DNA of 64,000 nucleotides from NCBI GenBank assembly GCA_963784575.1, contig CAWARU010000001.1:3286001-3350000 (forward strand), read 5' to 3'. Source of the DNA: CAWARU01 sp963784575. Lineage in GTDB: Bacteria > Pseudomonadota > Gammaproteobacteria > UBA6186 > Azoamicaceae. Below the pieces are notes generated by a model. The model ran no database searches. It had not been told where the DNA came from and was given only the letters and a program-made list of their open reading frames with translations. This document shows positions 36,111-45,428 of this stretch, in pieces. How positions within the stretch are numbered: the stretch's first letter is position 1; the number at the start of each line of letters is the position of its first letter. The position numbers were made by a program, and so were the translations under genes.

Positions 36111-37472
36111 ATGTCATTTTTGATACCGCAAGCCTTTTTCTTAAAAAAAGAGCAGCAAGCATCCAGTAACGCCGTTGCAAAACCAGAAAGCCAGGCCATG
36201 GAAATTTGCAAACTTGCTGAAGACACATTAAAAATTTTAGAACCGGAAAGAGAAGTGAAGATCGCTCTTGATTCTAAAATTACACAGGAAGATAAAAATA
36301 AAATTATGCTAATCCGGAAGCGTATTCAAATGGGAGATATAGCAGCCCTAGTTGAATTTGCAAATTATTTGGTACAAGGGAATCTGTGCGAGAAGGATGA
36401 AAAGCAAGCTTTTAAACTCTATTCTCTGGCGGCATCGCGAGGAGATCTTGATGCGCACTATCGTTTGGGAATATGTTTCCGATATGAATTAGGCGTGCAG
36501 AAAGAGAATAGAAGAGCAGTAGAACACTTCAAAATTGCTGCAAGAACTCATATGGGGGCACAATTTGAATTAGGTTTATGCTATTGGCGTGGTTTCGGCG
36601 TAGACCATGATGCAAAAATAGCTAACCATTATTTTCTTCTGGCTTCGGAACAAGGTTTTCCTCCAGCGCAATGTATGTTAGGGAATAGTTTCCTTTATGG
36701 ATTAGGGATAGAGAAAAACCAAGCACTTGCAGTTGAATGGTATCAAAAGGCGGCGCTACGCGGATATGCTGTTGCTCAATGTAATTTAGGATTTTTTCTA
36801 GAGCACGGCGTAGGAAGTATTAAAAATGAAGCCCTGGCTGTGGAATGGTATGGCAAGGCAGCAGATCAAGGTTGTATTGAAGCACAATATCATCTGGCTC
36901 GATGCTATGAAAATGGATTTGGAGTGGCCAAAAATGACGATTCAGCTGCGTATTGGTATCTCATGGCTGCAGAAGACGGATTTGACATGGCCCAATATCA
37001 ATTGGGCAAGTTTTTTGAGGAAGGAATAGGTGGCGAGAAAAATATCAGGAAGGCAGTGAAGTGGTATGCATTGGCAGCAGAACAGGGAAACATTCATGCT
37101 AAATCACGTTATGGGATCTGTTTACTGCAGGGCAGAGGTGTTACAAAGAATGTAAAACTAGGATTTAATCTCATAAAACAAACTGCAGCACTCGGCTTAT
37201 CAGAATCGCAATATTATCTTGCAACTTGTTTTCAAAATGGTATTGGTATTAAACAGGATATAAAGAAAGCAACGAGATGGCTCAAAAAATCGACCAAGCT
37301 TGGGTTTGAAGAGGCAGAGGGTGCGCTTGATATTTTAAGCAGCAGTTCAAGTGACATAAACACAGGCAGCGATACTCCAGAGGAAGATTCGAAAGATGCA
37401 AGGGAAACATCAGATGAAGAATGGAATGGTAGTGATAATGAAGGATCATTCGTCAAAAGACGACTGCGCTGA
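36111..37472 (+). CDS. Sel1-repeat protein
   Basis: 453 residues with about nine Sel1-like repeats of 36 residues from about 75 to 415 (e.g. ANHYFLLASEQGFPPAQCMLGNSFLYGLGIEKNQ and AVEWYGKAADQGCIEAQYHLARCYENGFGVAKND). These are alpha-helical solenoids for protein binding, enriched in effectors of Legionella and Coxiella. No signal peptide. The acidic C-terminal tail ends with FVKRRLR. It convergently meets ispA. Substrate or host target cannot be deduced. Confidence 0.85.
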   Translation: MSFLIPQAFFLKKEQQASSNAVAKPESQAMEICKLAEDTLKILEPEREVKIALDSKITQEDKNKIMLIRKRIQMGDIAALVEFANYLVQGNLCEKDEKQAFKLYSLAASRGDLDAHYRLGICFRYELGVQKENRRAVEHFKIAARTHMGAQFELGLCYWRGFGVDHDAKIANHYFLLASEQGFPPAQCMLGNSFLYGLGIEKNQALAVEWYQKAALRGYAVAQCNLGFFLEHGVGSIKNEALAVEWYGKAADQGCIEAQYHLARCYENGFGVAKNDDSAAYWYLMAAEDGFDMAQYQLGKFFEEGIGGEKNIRKAVKWYALAAEQGNIHAKSRYGICLLQGRGVTKNVKLGFNLIKQTAALGLSESQYYLATCFQNGIGIKQDIKKATRWLKKSTKLGFEEAEGALDILSSSSSDINTGSDTPEEDSKDARETSDEEWNGSDNEGSFVKRRLR

Positions 37473-37572
37473 CACTTAGGTGATGATGAAGAAGCCAAGT
37501 GGCTTGCCGAAGCATAAAAAATGAATAGTACTCTGTCTTTATAATGAACTAAGAATGATGAAATTTTGGATT

Positions 37573-38604
37573 TTAAGCAATTCTCTGAATAAAATATTCG
37601 GATAATGATGCCAGATTTAGAAAGGAACTCATGAAGCGATGATCTGAACACTCAGAATGCTTCATTGGATCTGAGAATTTAGAGGGTTCAGAATAGGGAA
37701 TTTTTTGCAAACTTTCCAAAGCTTGTCGGTGTAATTCCTGCGCGTAAGTTCTGGCAGCTTCCAGACCCAGCAAGTTCGGATAGCTGATCTTATTCTGCTT
37801 CGCATCCTTTCCTGCTGTTTTGCCGATGATTTTGCTTTCGCCAATGACATCTAAGATGTCGTCTTGTACTTGGAACGATAGCCCTATAGAGGCGGCATAT
37901 TCTTTAAGTTGCTTTAAAACTTCTTTATCTTTGCAATCAGCAGCAATGGCGCCAAGCAGTACGGAAGCTTCGATCAAGGCACCAGTTTTCTGATGGTGTA
38001 TATTGGTCAGTAATTCTAATTCTACATCCTGATTTTTTGTGGAATTGTGAGGAATATTGATATTGCCTGTATTGCCTGCAATTTCGCAAGCAATATCTAG
38101 GGCTTGACCGCCTGCCATACCTTTATAACCACAGCTTTTTGCGAGGCTTAAGATCATATCTAATTGTGCTTCTTTCGAGACAAGATTTAGGCTGCTGTCT
38201 GCCAACACTTCAAAAGCAAGCGCTTGCAAGGCATCGCCGGCTAAAATGGCAGTTGCTTCATCGAAAGCTCTATGACAAGTGGGCTTACCGCGACGCAAGT
38301 CATCATTGTCCATCGCGGGTAAATCGTCATGGATTAAAGAATAGCAATGAATGAGTTCCACAGCAGCGGCTGCTGCGTCGAGTTTTTCTAGGGGAGCGCC
38401 AAGGGATTCGCCAGTGGCATAAACCAGTACGGGTCGGAGACGTTTTCCGCCGTTAAAAACAGAATATCGGATGGCGTCGAGTAATTTCGAAGATAATTTT
38501 GAAGAAGAGTTACTTTCATTCGCATAAAGTATTTTTTCAAGAAACGAGATAACTCTTTCAGCCTTTTGTTCTAAATATTTATTAAAGTTATTATTAATTT
38601 TCAT
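37573..38604 (-). CDS. ispA: Farnesyl diphosphate synthase (polyprenyl synthetase)
   Basis: About 343 residues from ATG 38604 (an upstream ATG at 38640 lies inside xseB). It condenses isopentenyl diphosphate with allylic diphosphates. Both aspartate-rich motifs are clear: SLIHDDLPAMDNDDLRRG (first, DDLPAMD) and FQVQDDILD (second). LRPVLVYATGESLG is the usual lead. The start overlaps xseB by 11 bases. No dxs follows, although it does in many relatives. The C-terminal 50 residues include a Ser/Pro-rich stretch. Confidence 0.93.
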   Translation of the reverse strand: MKINNNFNKYLEQKAERVISFLEKILYANESNSSSKLSSKLLDAIRYSVFNGGKRLRPVLVYATGESLGAPLEKLDAAAAAVELIHCYSLIHDDLPAMDNDDLRRGKPTCHRAFDEATAILAGDALQALAFEVLADSSLNLVSKEAQLDMILSLAKSCGYKGMAGGQALDIACEIAGNTGNINIPHNSTKNQDVELELLTNIHHQKTGALIEASVLLGAIAADCKDKEVLKQLKEYAASIGLSFQVQDDILDVIGESKIIGKTAGKDAKQNKISYPNLLGLEAARTYAQELHRQALESLQKIPYSEPSKFSDPMKHSECSDHRFMSSFLNLASLSEYFIQRIA

Positions 38605-38815
38605 CAGCCAGTGCAAATGGTTCTGTTTGCACTTCACCATTTTTTTCTATTAAAATTTGGACTTTTTGCTCGGCTTCCTTCAAGGCCTTTTGACAATGCT
38701 GTGCGAGCTTGACGCCCTCTTCAAAGCTCTTGAGAGAGTCTTCAAGAGAGAGTTGTCCTGTTTCCATTTTTTCAATCACAGATTCTAATTGATTGAGTGC
38801 ATTTTCATAATTCAT
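38594..38815 (-). CDS. xseB: Exodeoxyribonuclease VII small subunit
   Basis: 73 residues from ATG 38815 (MNYENALNQLESVIEKMETGQLSLEDSLKSFEEGVKLAQHCQKAL), the whole family pattern of a coiled helical partner of XseA. Exo VII degrades single-stranded DNA. Upstream ATGs at 38839 in the same frame have weaker ribosome sites. Coupled to ispA. Confidence 0.93.
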   Translation of the reverse strand: MNYENALNQLESVIEKMETGQLSLEDSLKSFEEGVKLAQHCQKALKEAEQKVQILIEKNGEVQTEPFALADEN

Positions 38816-38904
38816 AAATCTTACCCTTATTACCCTCATACGTTATGCAAATCATGCAAATTTTATAATAGATTAACAGATTTTTACTGTTTTTGGTATC
38901 ATTG

Positions 38905-38936
38905 TTTGGTACTTTGGTACTTTGGTACTTTGGTAC
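38905..38936. repeat. Tandem 8-bp repeat (TTTGGTAC x4)
   Basis: Four consecutive units TTTGGTAC, 89 bp upstream of xseB. The same word recurs at 30300-30320 near mreB (GGTACACTTTGG). Could vary in copy number and affect xseB expression; no evidence for this beyond the sequence. Confidence 0.85.
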
Positions 38937-38957
38937 CATGAAGTAAGTTTGTAAGGG

Positions 38958-39085
38958 TACCACGAAGTCGCTGATTCCCTTAGTTCTCTTCGTCACCGGA
39001 CTCCCTGTCCTTCTCTTCCTTACCATCCCTGGTCCAGAGATGCCGAAGAGAACTAAGGGAATCGCGCCTTCTGCGCCTCGCATTG
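38958..39085 (-). repeat. 128-bp repeat, copy A (inverted relative to copy B)
   Basis: 127 of 128 bases match the reverse complement of 39369-39496. Each copy holds a 20-bp internal inverted repeat (GATTCCCTTAGTTCTCTTCG and its complement) about 51 bp apart, so each is a self-standing miniature element with its own ends. Confidence 0.92.
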
Positions 39086-39102
39086 AAGTCAGTCTTTTCC
39101 AA

Positions 39103-39336
39103 TCATTCTCGATACATTAATGGATAATTTTCTGGGTTTTTAAGTGCTTTTAAATCGAGATCTATATCTAGTGTCGGCCAGTACAAATGCGTTTTGTTAA
39201 GTAATTGGATATTATGGATGTCTGATATCTTGGCCTCTGAAAATCAAGGATATTCTTTGTATGGCAGAAAGTACTCTGTATCATGCACCAGCAGCCATAT
39301 TCCGAAAAATGTTGTGTGTATAAAAATATCTTTCAT
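39103..39336 (-). pseudogene. DUF2442-type gene with an in-frame TGA
   Basis: Reads MKDIFIHTTFFGIWLLVHDTEYFLPYKEYP, a TGA (39244-39246), then FSEAKISDIHNIQLLNKTHLYWPTLDIDLDLKAL and ending YPLMYRE. The LYWPTLDIDL segment and the small size match DUF2442, often a toxin-antitoxin-like partner of a DUF4160 gene. The TGA probably replaces a TGG (YPWF is usual at this point). No partner gene is seen. It is the only gene between the two inverted 128-bp repeats. Confidence 0.6.
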
Positions 39337-39368
39337 TCTTCGATCTTTCGTCACAAAAGGTGTAAATA

Positions 39369-39496
39369 CAATGCGAGGAGCAGAAGGCGCGATTCCCTTA
39401 GTTCTCTTCGGCATCTCTGGACCAGGGATGGTAAGGAAGAGAAGGACAGGGAGTCCGGTGACGAAGAGAACTAAGGGAATCAGCGACTTCGTGGTA
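39369..39496 (+). repeat. 128-bp repeat, copy B
   Basis: Matches copy A in inverse orientation with one mismatch. The internal 20-bp arms are at 39391-39410 and 39462-39481. The frame starting MRGAEGAIPLVLFGISG inside it is incidental, since it appears in both copies. Such repeats are likely miniature transposable elements (inference). Confidence 0.92.
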
Positions 39497-39838
39497 TCCT
39501 AACAAGCTTATACAAGCTTACCATCCGAAAACATTCTACCAAGGATTTCATTATGGAAAAAAGGTCCCATTCATGGTATAATGACCTATCACATAAAATG
39601 TTGAAAATACAAAAAAATCGCACATAAAAGCTAACTAACTGATTTTAAAGTGGATTTTTCTATAAAAATAGGATACAGTGAAGAACTTGTTAATTCCTAC
39701 AGCTTAATCCCCTTATAAAGGGACAGGAAATAAAGGTACTTTAAGCCCCCAATTATTGTTTGATTAACTTATTAGTTCTTACTAGTTATTGTAGTTAATC
39801 GCTTGGGATCATAAAGGTTGAACTTAAGGAGTTAGACA
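39497..39838. other. Noncoding spacer
   Basis: 342 AT-rich bp between copy B and the small gene at 39839. No coding frame, repeat or terminator is evident. Confidence 0.5.
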
Positions 39839-40045
39839 TTGATTACCGCTCACCGTTTTGGTGATTACATTGAATTTTTAAGAGAAAATGTTGCTAATTT
39901 GGTTACTTACCGGGAACGGACAGGAACCTTAGACAGCAATGTTCTTCAGATTAAAGAAGATCTTTTTGACGATGATCCTTTCGTCGTATTTACGGCAAGC
40001 CTAGCGGCTACAGTCATTTTGTCAGATAAATCTCTGTATCACTAA
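39839..40045 (+). CDS. Small unrecognised protein with TTG start
   Basis: 68 residues from TTG 39839, with AAGGAG 7 bases before it. Reads MITAHRFGDYIEFLRENVANLV, then LFDDDPFVVFTASLAATVILS. The C-terminal half is hydrophobic, possibly a membrane segment. No family recognised. A good ribosome site is the main support. Stand-alone. Confidence 0.55.
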   Translation: MITAHRFGDYIEFLRENVANLVTYRERTGTLDSNVLQIKEDLFDDDPFVVFTASLAATVILSDKSLYH

Positions 40046-40354
40046 TTTTATTTCTCCCATCATCAGTTACCATCTTTGTTACTATCTTTGCTATTTGGTA
40101 ACTCTGGTATGTTGTCCATTACTTCCAAATGGAATTATTTCCAATCGAGATTACTTCCAAATGAGATTACTTGTGTTATACACTAGGGCCAATTGTTGGA
40201 CTGCTAGATTTTTGAATGGTAATTATGAGTTATTAAATTGCCAAAAAATTTAAGTTTAAGTTGCATTGTAAATTTAATACCAGATAGTAAGTAGTAACCA
40301 GTAAATAGAAAGTAGTAAGTTTAGGTATAATTGTAAGTTTAAGTAGGATAACTT
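40046..40354. other. Repetitive AT-rich spacer before the OPT gene
   Basis: 309 bp with imperfect repeats: TTACTTCCAAATG several times near 40120-40165 and AGTAG/AAGTTTA units near 40280-40330. No coding frame. Confidence 0.5.
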
Positions 40355-42397
40355 ATGGAAGGTGCAAAAAATGGTCAGCCGAGTTTCGAACCATATGTTC
40401 CAGCTTCGAAGGTTGTATCTGAGATTACAGCGCGCGGAATAATCTTAGGCGTTTTTCTTGCTGTCTTGCTCGCAGCTTCGAACACTTTCCTTGGTTTAAA
40501 AATCGCAAGAACGATTTCTGGTTCAATACCAGCCGCATTGATTTCAATGATGGTGCTGCGTCGCTTTAAAAACGCCAATATTCTAGAAAATAATATGGTG
40601 CAAACGATTGCCTCTGCGGGCGAAGTATTGGCATCAGGTGTTATCTATACACTTCCTGCGCTCATTATCATGGGTTTTTGGACTAGTTTTAATTATTTGC
40701 AAACAGCCGTGATTGCGATCATAGGCGGCGTTTTGGGTGTGCTTTTTTCAGTACCGCTTCGCCGCAGCATGGTGGTGAAAGATCGCATGCCTTATCCAGA
40801 AGGTCTTGCCACTGCTGAAGTTTTGATGGCAGGTGAAGACACTAATGAAGATACCAAAGGCGCCACAAAATCTTTAATACTCGGCAGCCTTCTCTCGGCC
40901 ATTGTGGCATTTTTGCAAACAGGATTAAAAATTGCAGGTGAGAGCTTACAGTATTGGACTCGGGTCGGCAACACGGCATTTGGTGCAAGCTTAATGCTCT
41001 CACCAGTGATGATGGCTGCAGGTTACATTGTTGGTTTGCGTGCACTGATGGCCTTTATTGCAGGTGGGATAGTCACTTGGTTTATCGGTGTTCCTTTATA
41101 CATTATCCATAATCATATTTCGTTACCTTCAGGGGGAGCAGATTTGGCTGCTGCACTCGCTGCAATCCAAAAATCCAATTTTCGTATTGTGGGTGTCGGT
41201 GTTTTAGCAGTGGGCGGTGTTTGGGGCGTTATCAGTCTTTTAAAACAAATTGGCAGTGCTATCTCAACCTCATTTGCTGCAATGAAAACACAGGGAAGTA
41301 GTGCAGTCAAAATCCCTCGTACAGAATTAGACATTCCCTTTAAATATGTTCTCTGGGGCATCGTAGCGATCTCTATCCCCATTTTTATTCTTTTCTACAG
41401 TTTAATTGACAGTGCAAATTTTGCTATTTCAAGTCCGTTATTCTGGGGAATCATACTGTTTACGACTTTGCTGTCTTTGGTGGTGGGCTTTGTTTGTGCC
41501 GCGATTGCCGCCTATATTGTTGGTATTGTGGGAACGACATCGCTGCCTGTTTCAGGTATTACCTTGGTGGCCATCATTGGTTTTGCAGCCATTTTGCTTG
41601 GGATTTTGAAAGGCAGTATTGATTTCAATATAGATACCACAGCTGCCATGCAAGCTTCTGCAATTGTGATTATTTTTGCTGCAGTGATTTGCGTTGCCGC
41701 GGCTCTCAGTGGCGATAATATGCAAGACTTGAAAGCTGGCTTTGTGATCGGCGCCACTCCTTGGAAGCAGCAATTTATGCTGATAATCGGTGCCGTAGCT
41801 TCTGCTTTGGTCATTCCTTACATTTTGCAAACAACCTATGAAGCTTATGGGATTGGAGAAATTCTGCCGCGACCCAACATGGATCCGAAACAAGCCTTGC
41901 CGGCACCCCAAGCAACTTTGATGGCAACAGTTGCACAGGGCTTTTTTGCTGGCAAACTGCAATGGGATATGATCCAGATAGGCGTTGCGCTCGGAGTGCT
42001 TTGTATTATTCTGGACGAAGTTTTAAAGCGTAAAACCAAGGATTTTCGTTTTCCACCTTTGTTGTTTGCGCTAGGTATCTATTTGCCTTTCAGCTATGTG
42101 ACAGCGTTTTTGGTGGGAGGTGTTGTAAATTCTCTGGTTCGATGGAAGTTGAGGACCAAACAAGAAATTTCAGAAACAGATCCAGGGATTCTATTTGCTT
42201 CGGGTATCATTGCAGGCGAAGCAATACTCGGTGCCATTTTGACTATTCCCTTTGCTTATTATCAATCGAGTGATATTTTTGCATTGAACATTGAATGGAT
42301 TAAACCTTTTGAAACTTTGATTGGCACATTGTTGTACTTGGCTCTCTGTGTATTTCTTTATAGAAGAGCAACAAGAAGTATAGTGAAACATTCTTAA
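40355..42397 (+). CDS. OPT-family oligopeptide transporter
   Basis: 680 residues, about 16 hydrophobic segments. The OPT superfamily carries oligopeptides or metal-chelate complexes with protons. Signature-like segments: FLAVLLAASNTFLGLKIARTISGSIPAALISM, MPYPEGLATAEVLMAGE (a family hallmark, near residue 148) and PAPQATLMATVAQGFF. Weak ribosome site. It may supply amino acids in a host-associated bacterium; the substrate is not predictable. Confidence 0.9.
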   Translation: MEGAKNGQPSFEPYVPASKVVSEITARGIILGVFLAVLLAASNTFLGLKIARTISGSIPAALISMMVLRRFKNANILENNMVQTIASAGEVLASGVIYTLPALIIMGFWTSFNYLQTAVIAIIGGVLGVLFSVPLRRSMVVKDRMPYPEGLATAEVLMAGEDTNEDTKGATKSLILGSLLSAIVAFLQTGLKIAGESLQYWTRVGNTAFGASLMLSPVMMAAGYIVGLRALMAFIAGGIVTWFIGVPLYIIHNHISLPSGGADLAAALAAIQKSNFRIVGVGVLAVGGVWGVISLLKQIGSAISTSFAAMKTQGSSAVKIPRTELDIPFKYVLWGIVAISIPIFILFYSLIDSANFAISSPLFWGIILFTTLLSLVVGFVCAAIAAYIVGIVGTTSLPVSGITLVAIIGFAAILLGILKGSIDFNIDTTAAMQASAIVIIFAAVICVAAALSGDNMQDLKAGFVIGATPWKQQFMLIIGAVASALVIPYILQTTYEAYGIGEILPRPNMDPKQALPAPQATLMATVAQGFFAGKLQWDMIQIGVALGVLCIILDEVLKRKTKDFRFPPLLFALGIYLPFSYVTAFLVGGVVNSLVRWKLRTKQEISETDPGILFASGIIAGEAILGAILTIPFAYYQSSDIFALNIEWIKPFETLIGTLLYLALCVFLYRRATRSIVKHS

Positions 42398-42429
42398 CCC
42401 GAAGGTGTCAGACTCCAGGGAAAAAATTT

Positions 42430-42846
42430 ATGGAAAGAAAAGAAGATCGTAGTAAGCTGCAACAAAGCAAAGAACCAGAAGGTGAATTAACATTACAAAC
42501 CGTAGCAATGCCTGCCGATGCCAATGCATACGGAGATATTTTTGGGGGCTGGCTGCTCTCTCAGATGGATTTAGGGGGCTCAGTACTTGCGCATCAGTAC
42601 GCGAGACACCGCATTACAACCGTCGCAATCGAAAAAATGACATTCTTTAAGCCCGTTTATGTGGGGGACTTGGTGTGTTGTTATGCTAAGCCCATTAAAA
42701 CGGGACGTTCCTCTATTACCATTCAAGTGGATGTTTGGGTTGTTCGCCTGCGCATCAAAGAAAGGGTGCTGGTAGCGGCCGGGGTATTCATTTATGTTGC
42801 CTTAGATGAAAATCGAAAACCAAAAACGATTGAATGGAATCTGTAG
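42430..42846 (+). CDS. Hotdog-fold acyl-CoA thioesterase (YciA-like)
   Basis: 138 residues. It hydrolyses acyl-CoA to free acid and CoA. Family segments: PADANAYGDIFGGWLLSQMDLGGSVLAHQYA, containing the Asn and Asp-type catalytic region, then VYVGDLVCCYAKPIKTGRSSITIQVDVWV. It lies 32 bp after the OPT gene. Confidence 0.92.
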   Translation: MERKEDRSKLQQSKEPEGELTLQTVAMPADANAYGDIFGGWLLSQMDLGGSVLAHQYARHRITTVAIEKMTFFKPVYVGDLVCCYAKPIKTGRSSITIQVDVWVVRLRIKERVLVAAGVFIYVALDENRKPKTIEWNL

Positions 42847-42955
42847 CGACCAGTATCTAAAGATGAGTCGAATAAAAATAGAAAATAAAAAAATAATAGA
42901 TATCAGAAAAAATATTAAAAAACTTGTTAAAGATTGATTCAGCACTCCCGATAAC

Positions 42956-45407
42956 ATGAGCATGAGGAACCTAAACGTCATCATCATTGTCATCTTAGCA
43001 TTAATCGCAATCGATTTGAGTGCTACTTATTTTTTTGGAATTCAAGCAGAAAAGCGCTTTCGCGATGAAATTGCACTCATTAATCAATTGCCTAACAGCT
43101 CTGCGAATGTAACCGCTTACAATCGAGGATTTTTTACAGCAGATGCAAGCGTATCAGGTAACATTTTTGGCATTCCCTACTCGATTACAAGCAATATTTA
43201 CCACGGACCCATCATCTTCAAATCAGGAGATGGATCACCTCTCAAGTTGCAGTTTGCTTATATAGTTAATCAATTACAACAGAGCTTCTTCGATTTTCCT
43301 ATCCGTTGGTCGATGTCATTTCCTTTTAAAGGCGGCACTGTATTGAGAAGTAACAAAGGGGCTTATCAATTAGAGCAAGGGGATTTCTTAGTAAAATCCA
43401 CAGGTTGGGATGCTGTAGGCACGATAAATCAGGACAGAAGTAAAATTAATTTTGAAACTGACACCGGCGAATTTGCCTTGGAAAATAAATTAAATAATAT
43501 TAGATTGCTCGATATTATTTCCAGCAAATTTACTATCAACTACAATAAGACTGACAGCGAAAAAGTGACAGACATAAACTATTCGATAGCTAAAATTGTA
43601 TCGCCAATGCAAGGAGCGGAAGTCAACAAACCATCGCTCGGTTTTCAAGTCATTGTACACAAGGATACCTTTGATAAGTCATTGGCCTTCAATGTAGAAA
43701 ATATTGTGCTAGGAAAAAACCAACCCCCCATTGGGCCAGAAAAATTCCTAATCAGGGTACAAAATATTGATAACGCAGCCTGGGCTGATTTCATGAACCA
43801 ATCGGCTAACGGCTTGAATCCAGATCAGGCCAATGCAATTTTAAAGAAAATTTTACTTCGAAAAATTACAATTTCAGTAGAGAATACTCAAATTAACTCG
43901 CCCGAGGGAAAAGTTGATATAGATTCAAAAATCAACTTGGGTGGAACAGAGCTAGATCCCGTCAATTCAGATCAGGTTCTTAAAACTGTCAATGGCAACG
44001 TGAAGATTACTGCTACAAAATCATTGGTCTCCACTGCAATTAGTCAGATGGTAATGCAAGAATTCGCCAAAAATCCAGGGTATCTCAATGCGAGCCCAAC
44101 GGACAGAATGAATAGTATGCAGCAGGGCATTCAAAACTATACTCAAGCTTTGCTATCAGAAGGTATATTAAAAGATCTAGATCAAAATTATGAAATTAAT
44201 TTGATTATTGTGAATGGACAATGGATGTCACCAGCGAAAAATACCGCACTTGGTTCCATCGTTACGCCGCCGCTTACCAATGTGTTTACATCACTGATAC
44301 CACAGGCGGAAGCCAAAGAGCAGGCACCAGCACAAGGACAGGTTCCAGCACAAGGGCAGGCTCCAGCACAAGGGCAAGCGCCAGCACAAGGACAGAACCC
44401 GCCGGCACAGATACCCACAGAAAAAATGCCAAATGAAATGCCGGCAGGAACCATGACACAACCGGGCGAAGCACAACCGATAGAAGCTCCAGAACAACCG
44501 ACCCCACCTCAATCCACCTCGCCGCCTGCTGAGGAGCGTCCGCAGCAAAAAACCAGCAAAAATGAAATTTCTACCGAGGTAGAAATTTTTGCATTTAGGG
44601 TGGCTGCTTCTGGTGTGGGAGGAGTTGGCGGCGTGGGTGTTGGCACTGGCAGCAGCGCTGGTAGTGGCGTGAGCGGTGGTGTCAGCGGCGTAAATTCTGG
44701 AGGTACTGGTTTTTCCGGGGGAGGTGTCGGATCAAGTACAGGATTTTCTGCTGGAAGAACAGGCTCTACCTCACAAACAAGTACAACGGCAACGCACACA
44801 GGTAACACTACAGGTACAACTTCTGGTACCACTACTCAAAGCGTAAACACCGCTCTGCCAAGCACTATCACCGAAAATGCCGCAAATGCAAACTCGACCG
44901 TTTTTACCACAACCGGCGTAGGTTCTTATCCTCCGGCCCCGAATTCATCGATCAATGCACCGAATCCCGCAGCGGATGTTGGAACTTATAATTCAAATGT
45001 CACTTATTCGACAGGTGCTACACCATCCTCGACGGGTACGAACATTGGAGGAAGCAACTCTTCTTCCACAGGTACTGCAGGATTTTCCAAAGGCGATATA
45101 ACACCAAATTTAAATTATCCCAATTCAAATCCAGGAGGGAGCTCCAATAACAATCAATCCAGTATGTCGAATCCTGTGACTCGTTCGACCTCAGGTCAAA
45201 GCACTTTGCCAAGCCAATCGACACCCGCTTATAGCACTCCCGGAGATTCTCATCAATCCTCCTAGTCCGAGTTCGCCAAGCTTAGTACCCGCACCCAATC
45301 CAAACAGCACCGGCACACCCACCAGCATTCCTTCCAACCCTACTGGGCAGGCAAACACCCCAAGTAGCACGAGCACGACAAGCTACCCAGTTAGCGCTTC
45401 CCCATAA
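42956..45407 (+). CDS. DUF945 (YdgA-like) protein with a long low-complexity tail, frame-shifted near its end
   Basis: The first frame (42956-45265, 769 residues) starts MSMRNLNVIIIVILALIAIDLSA, an N-terminal signal/anchor, followed by the DUF945 body with YNRGFFTADASVSG. Residues from about 440 are low complexity: tandem PAQGQ units, then Gly/Ser/Thr- and Ser/Asn-rich stretches to the end. A stop (TAG, 45263-45265) falls in this tail, but another frame, beginning around 45240 and ending at 45407, continues as Pro/Ser/Thr-rich (PSPSSPSLVPAPNPNSTG). This is a one-base shift. DUF945 is an exported protein of unknown function. Surface-exposed, length-variable tail is inference. Next is the patatin gene. 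Confidence 0.8.
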
Positions 45408-45428
45408 AAATGAAAGAGGAAAACTGCC

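Noticed and set aside
39371..39502. Small protein MRGAEGAIPLVLFG at both 128-bp repeats
   Set aside because: It arises from the repeat itself, begins at its edge and has no ribosome site.
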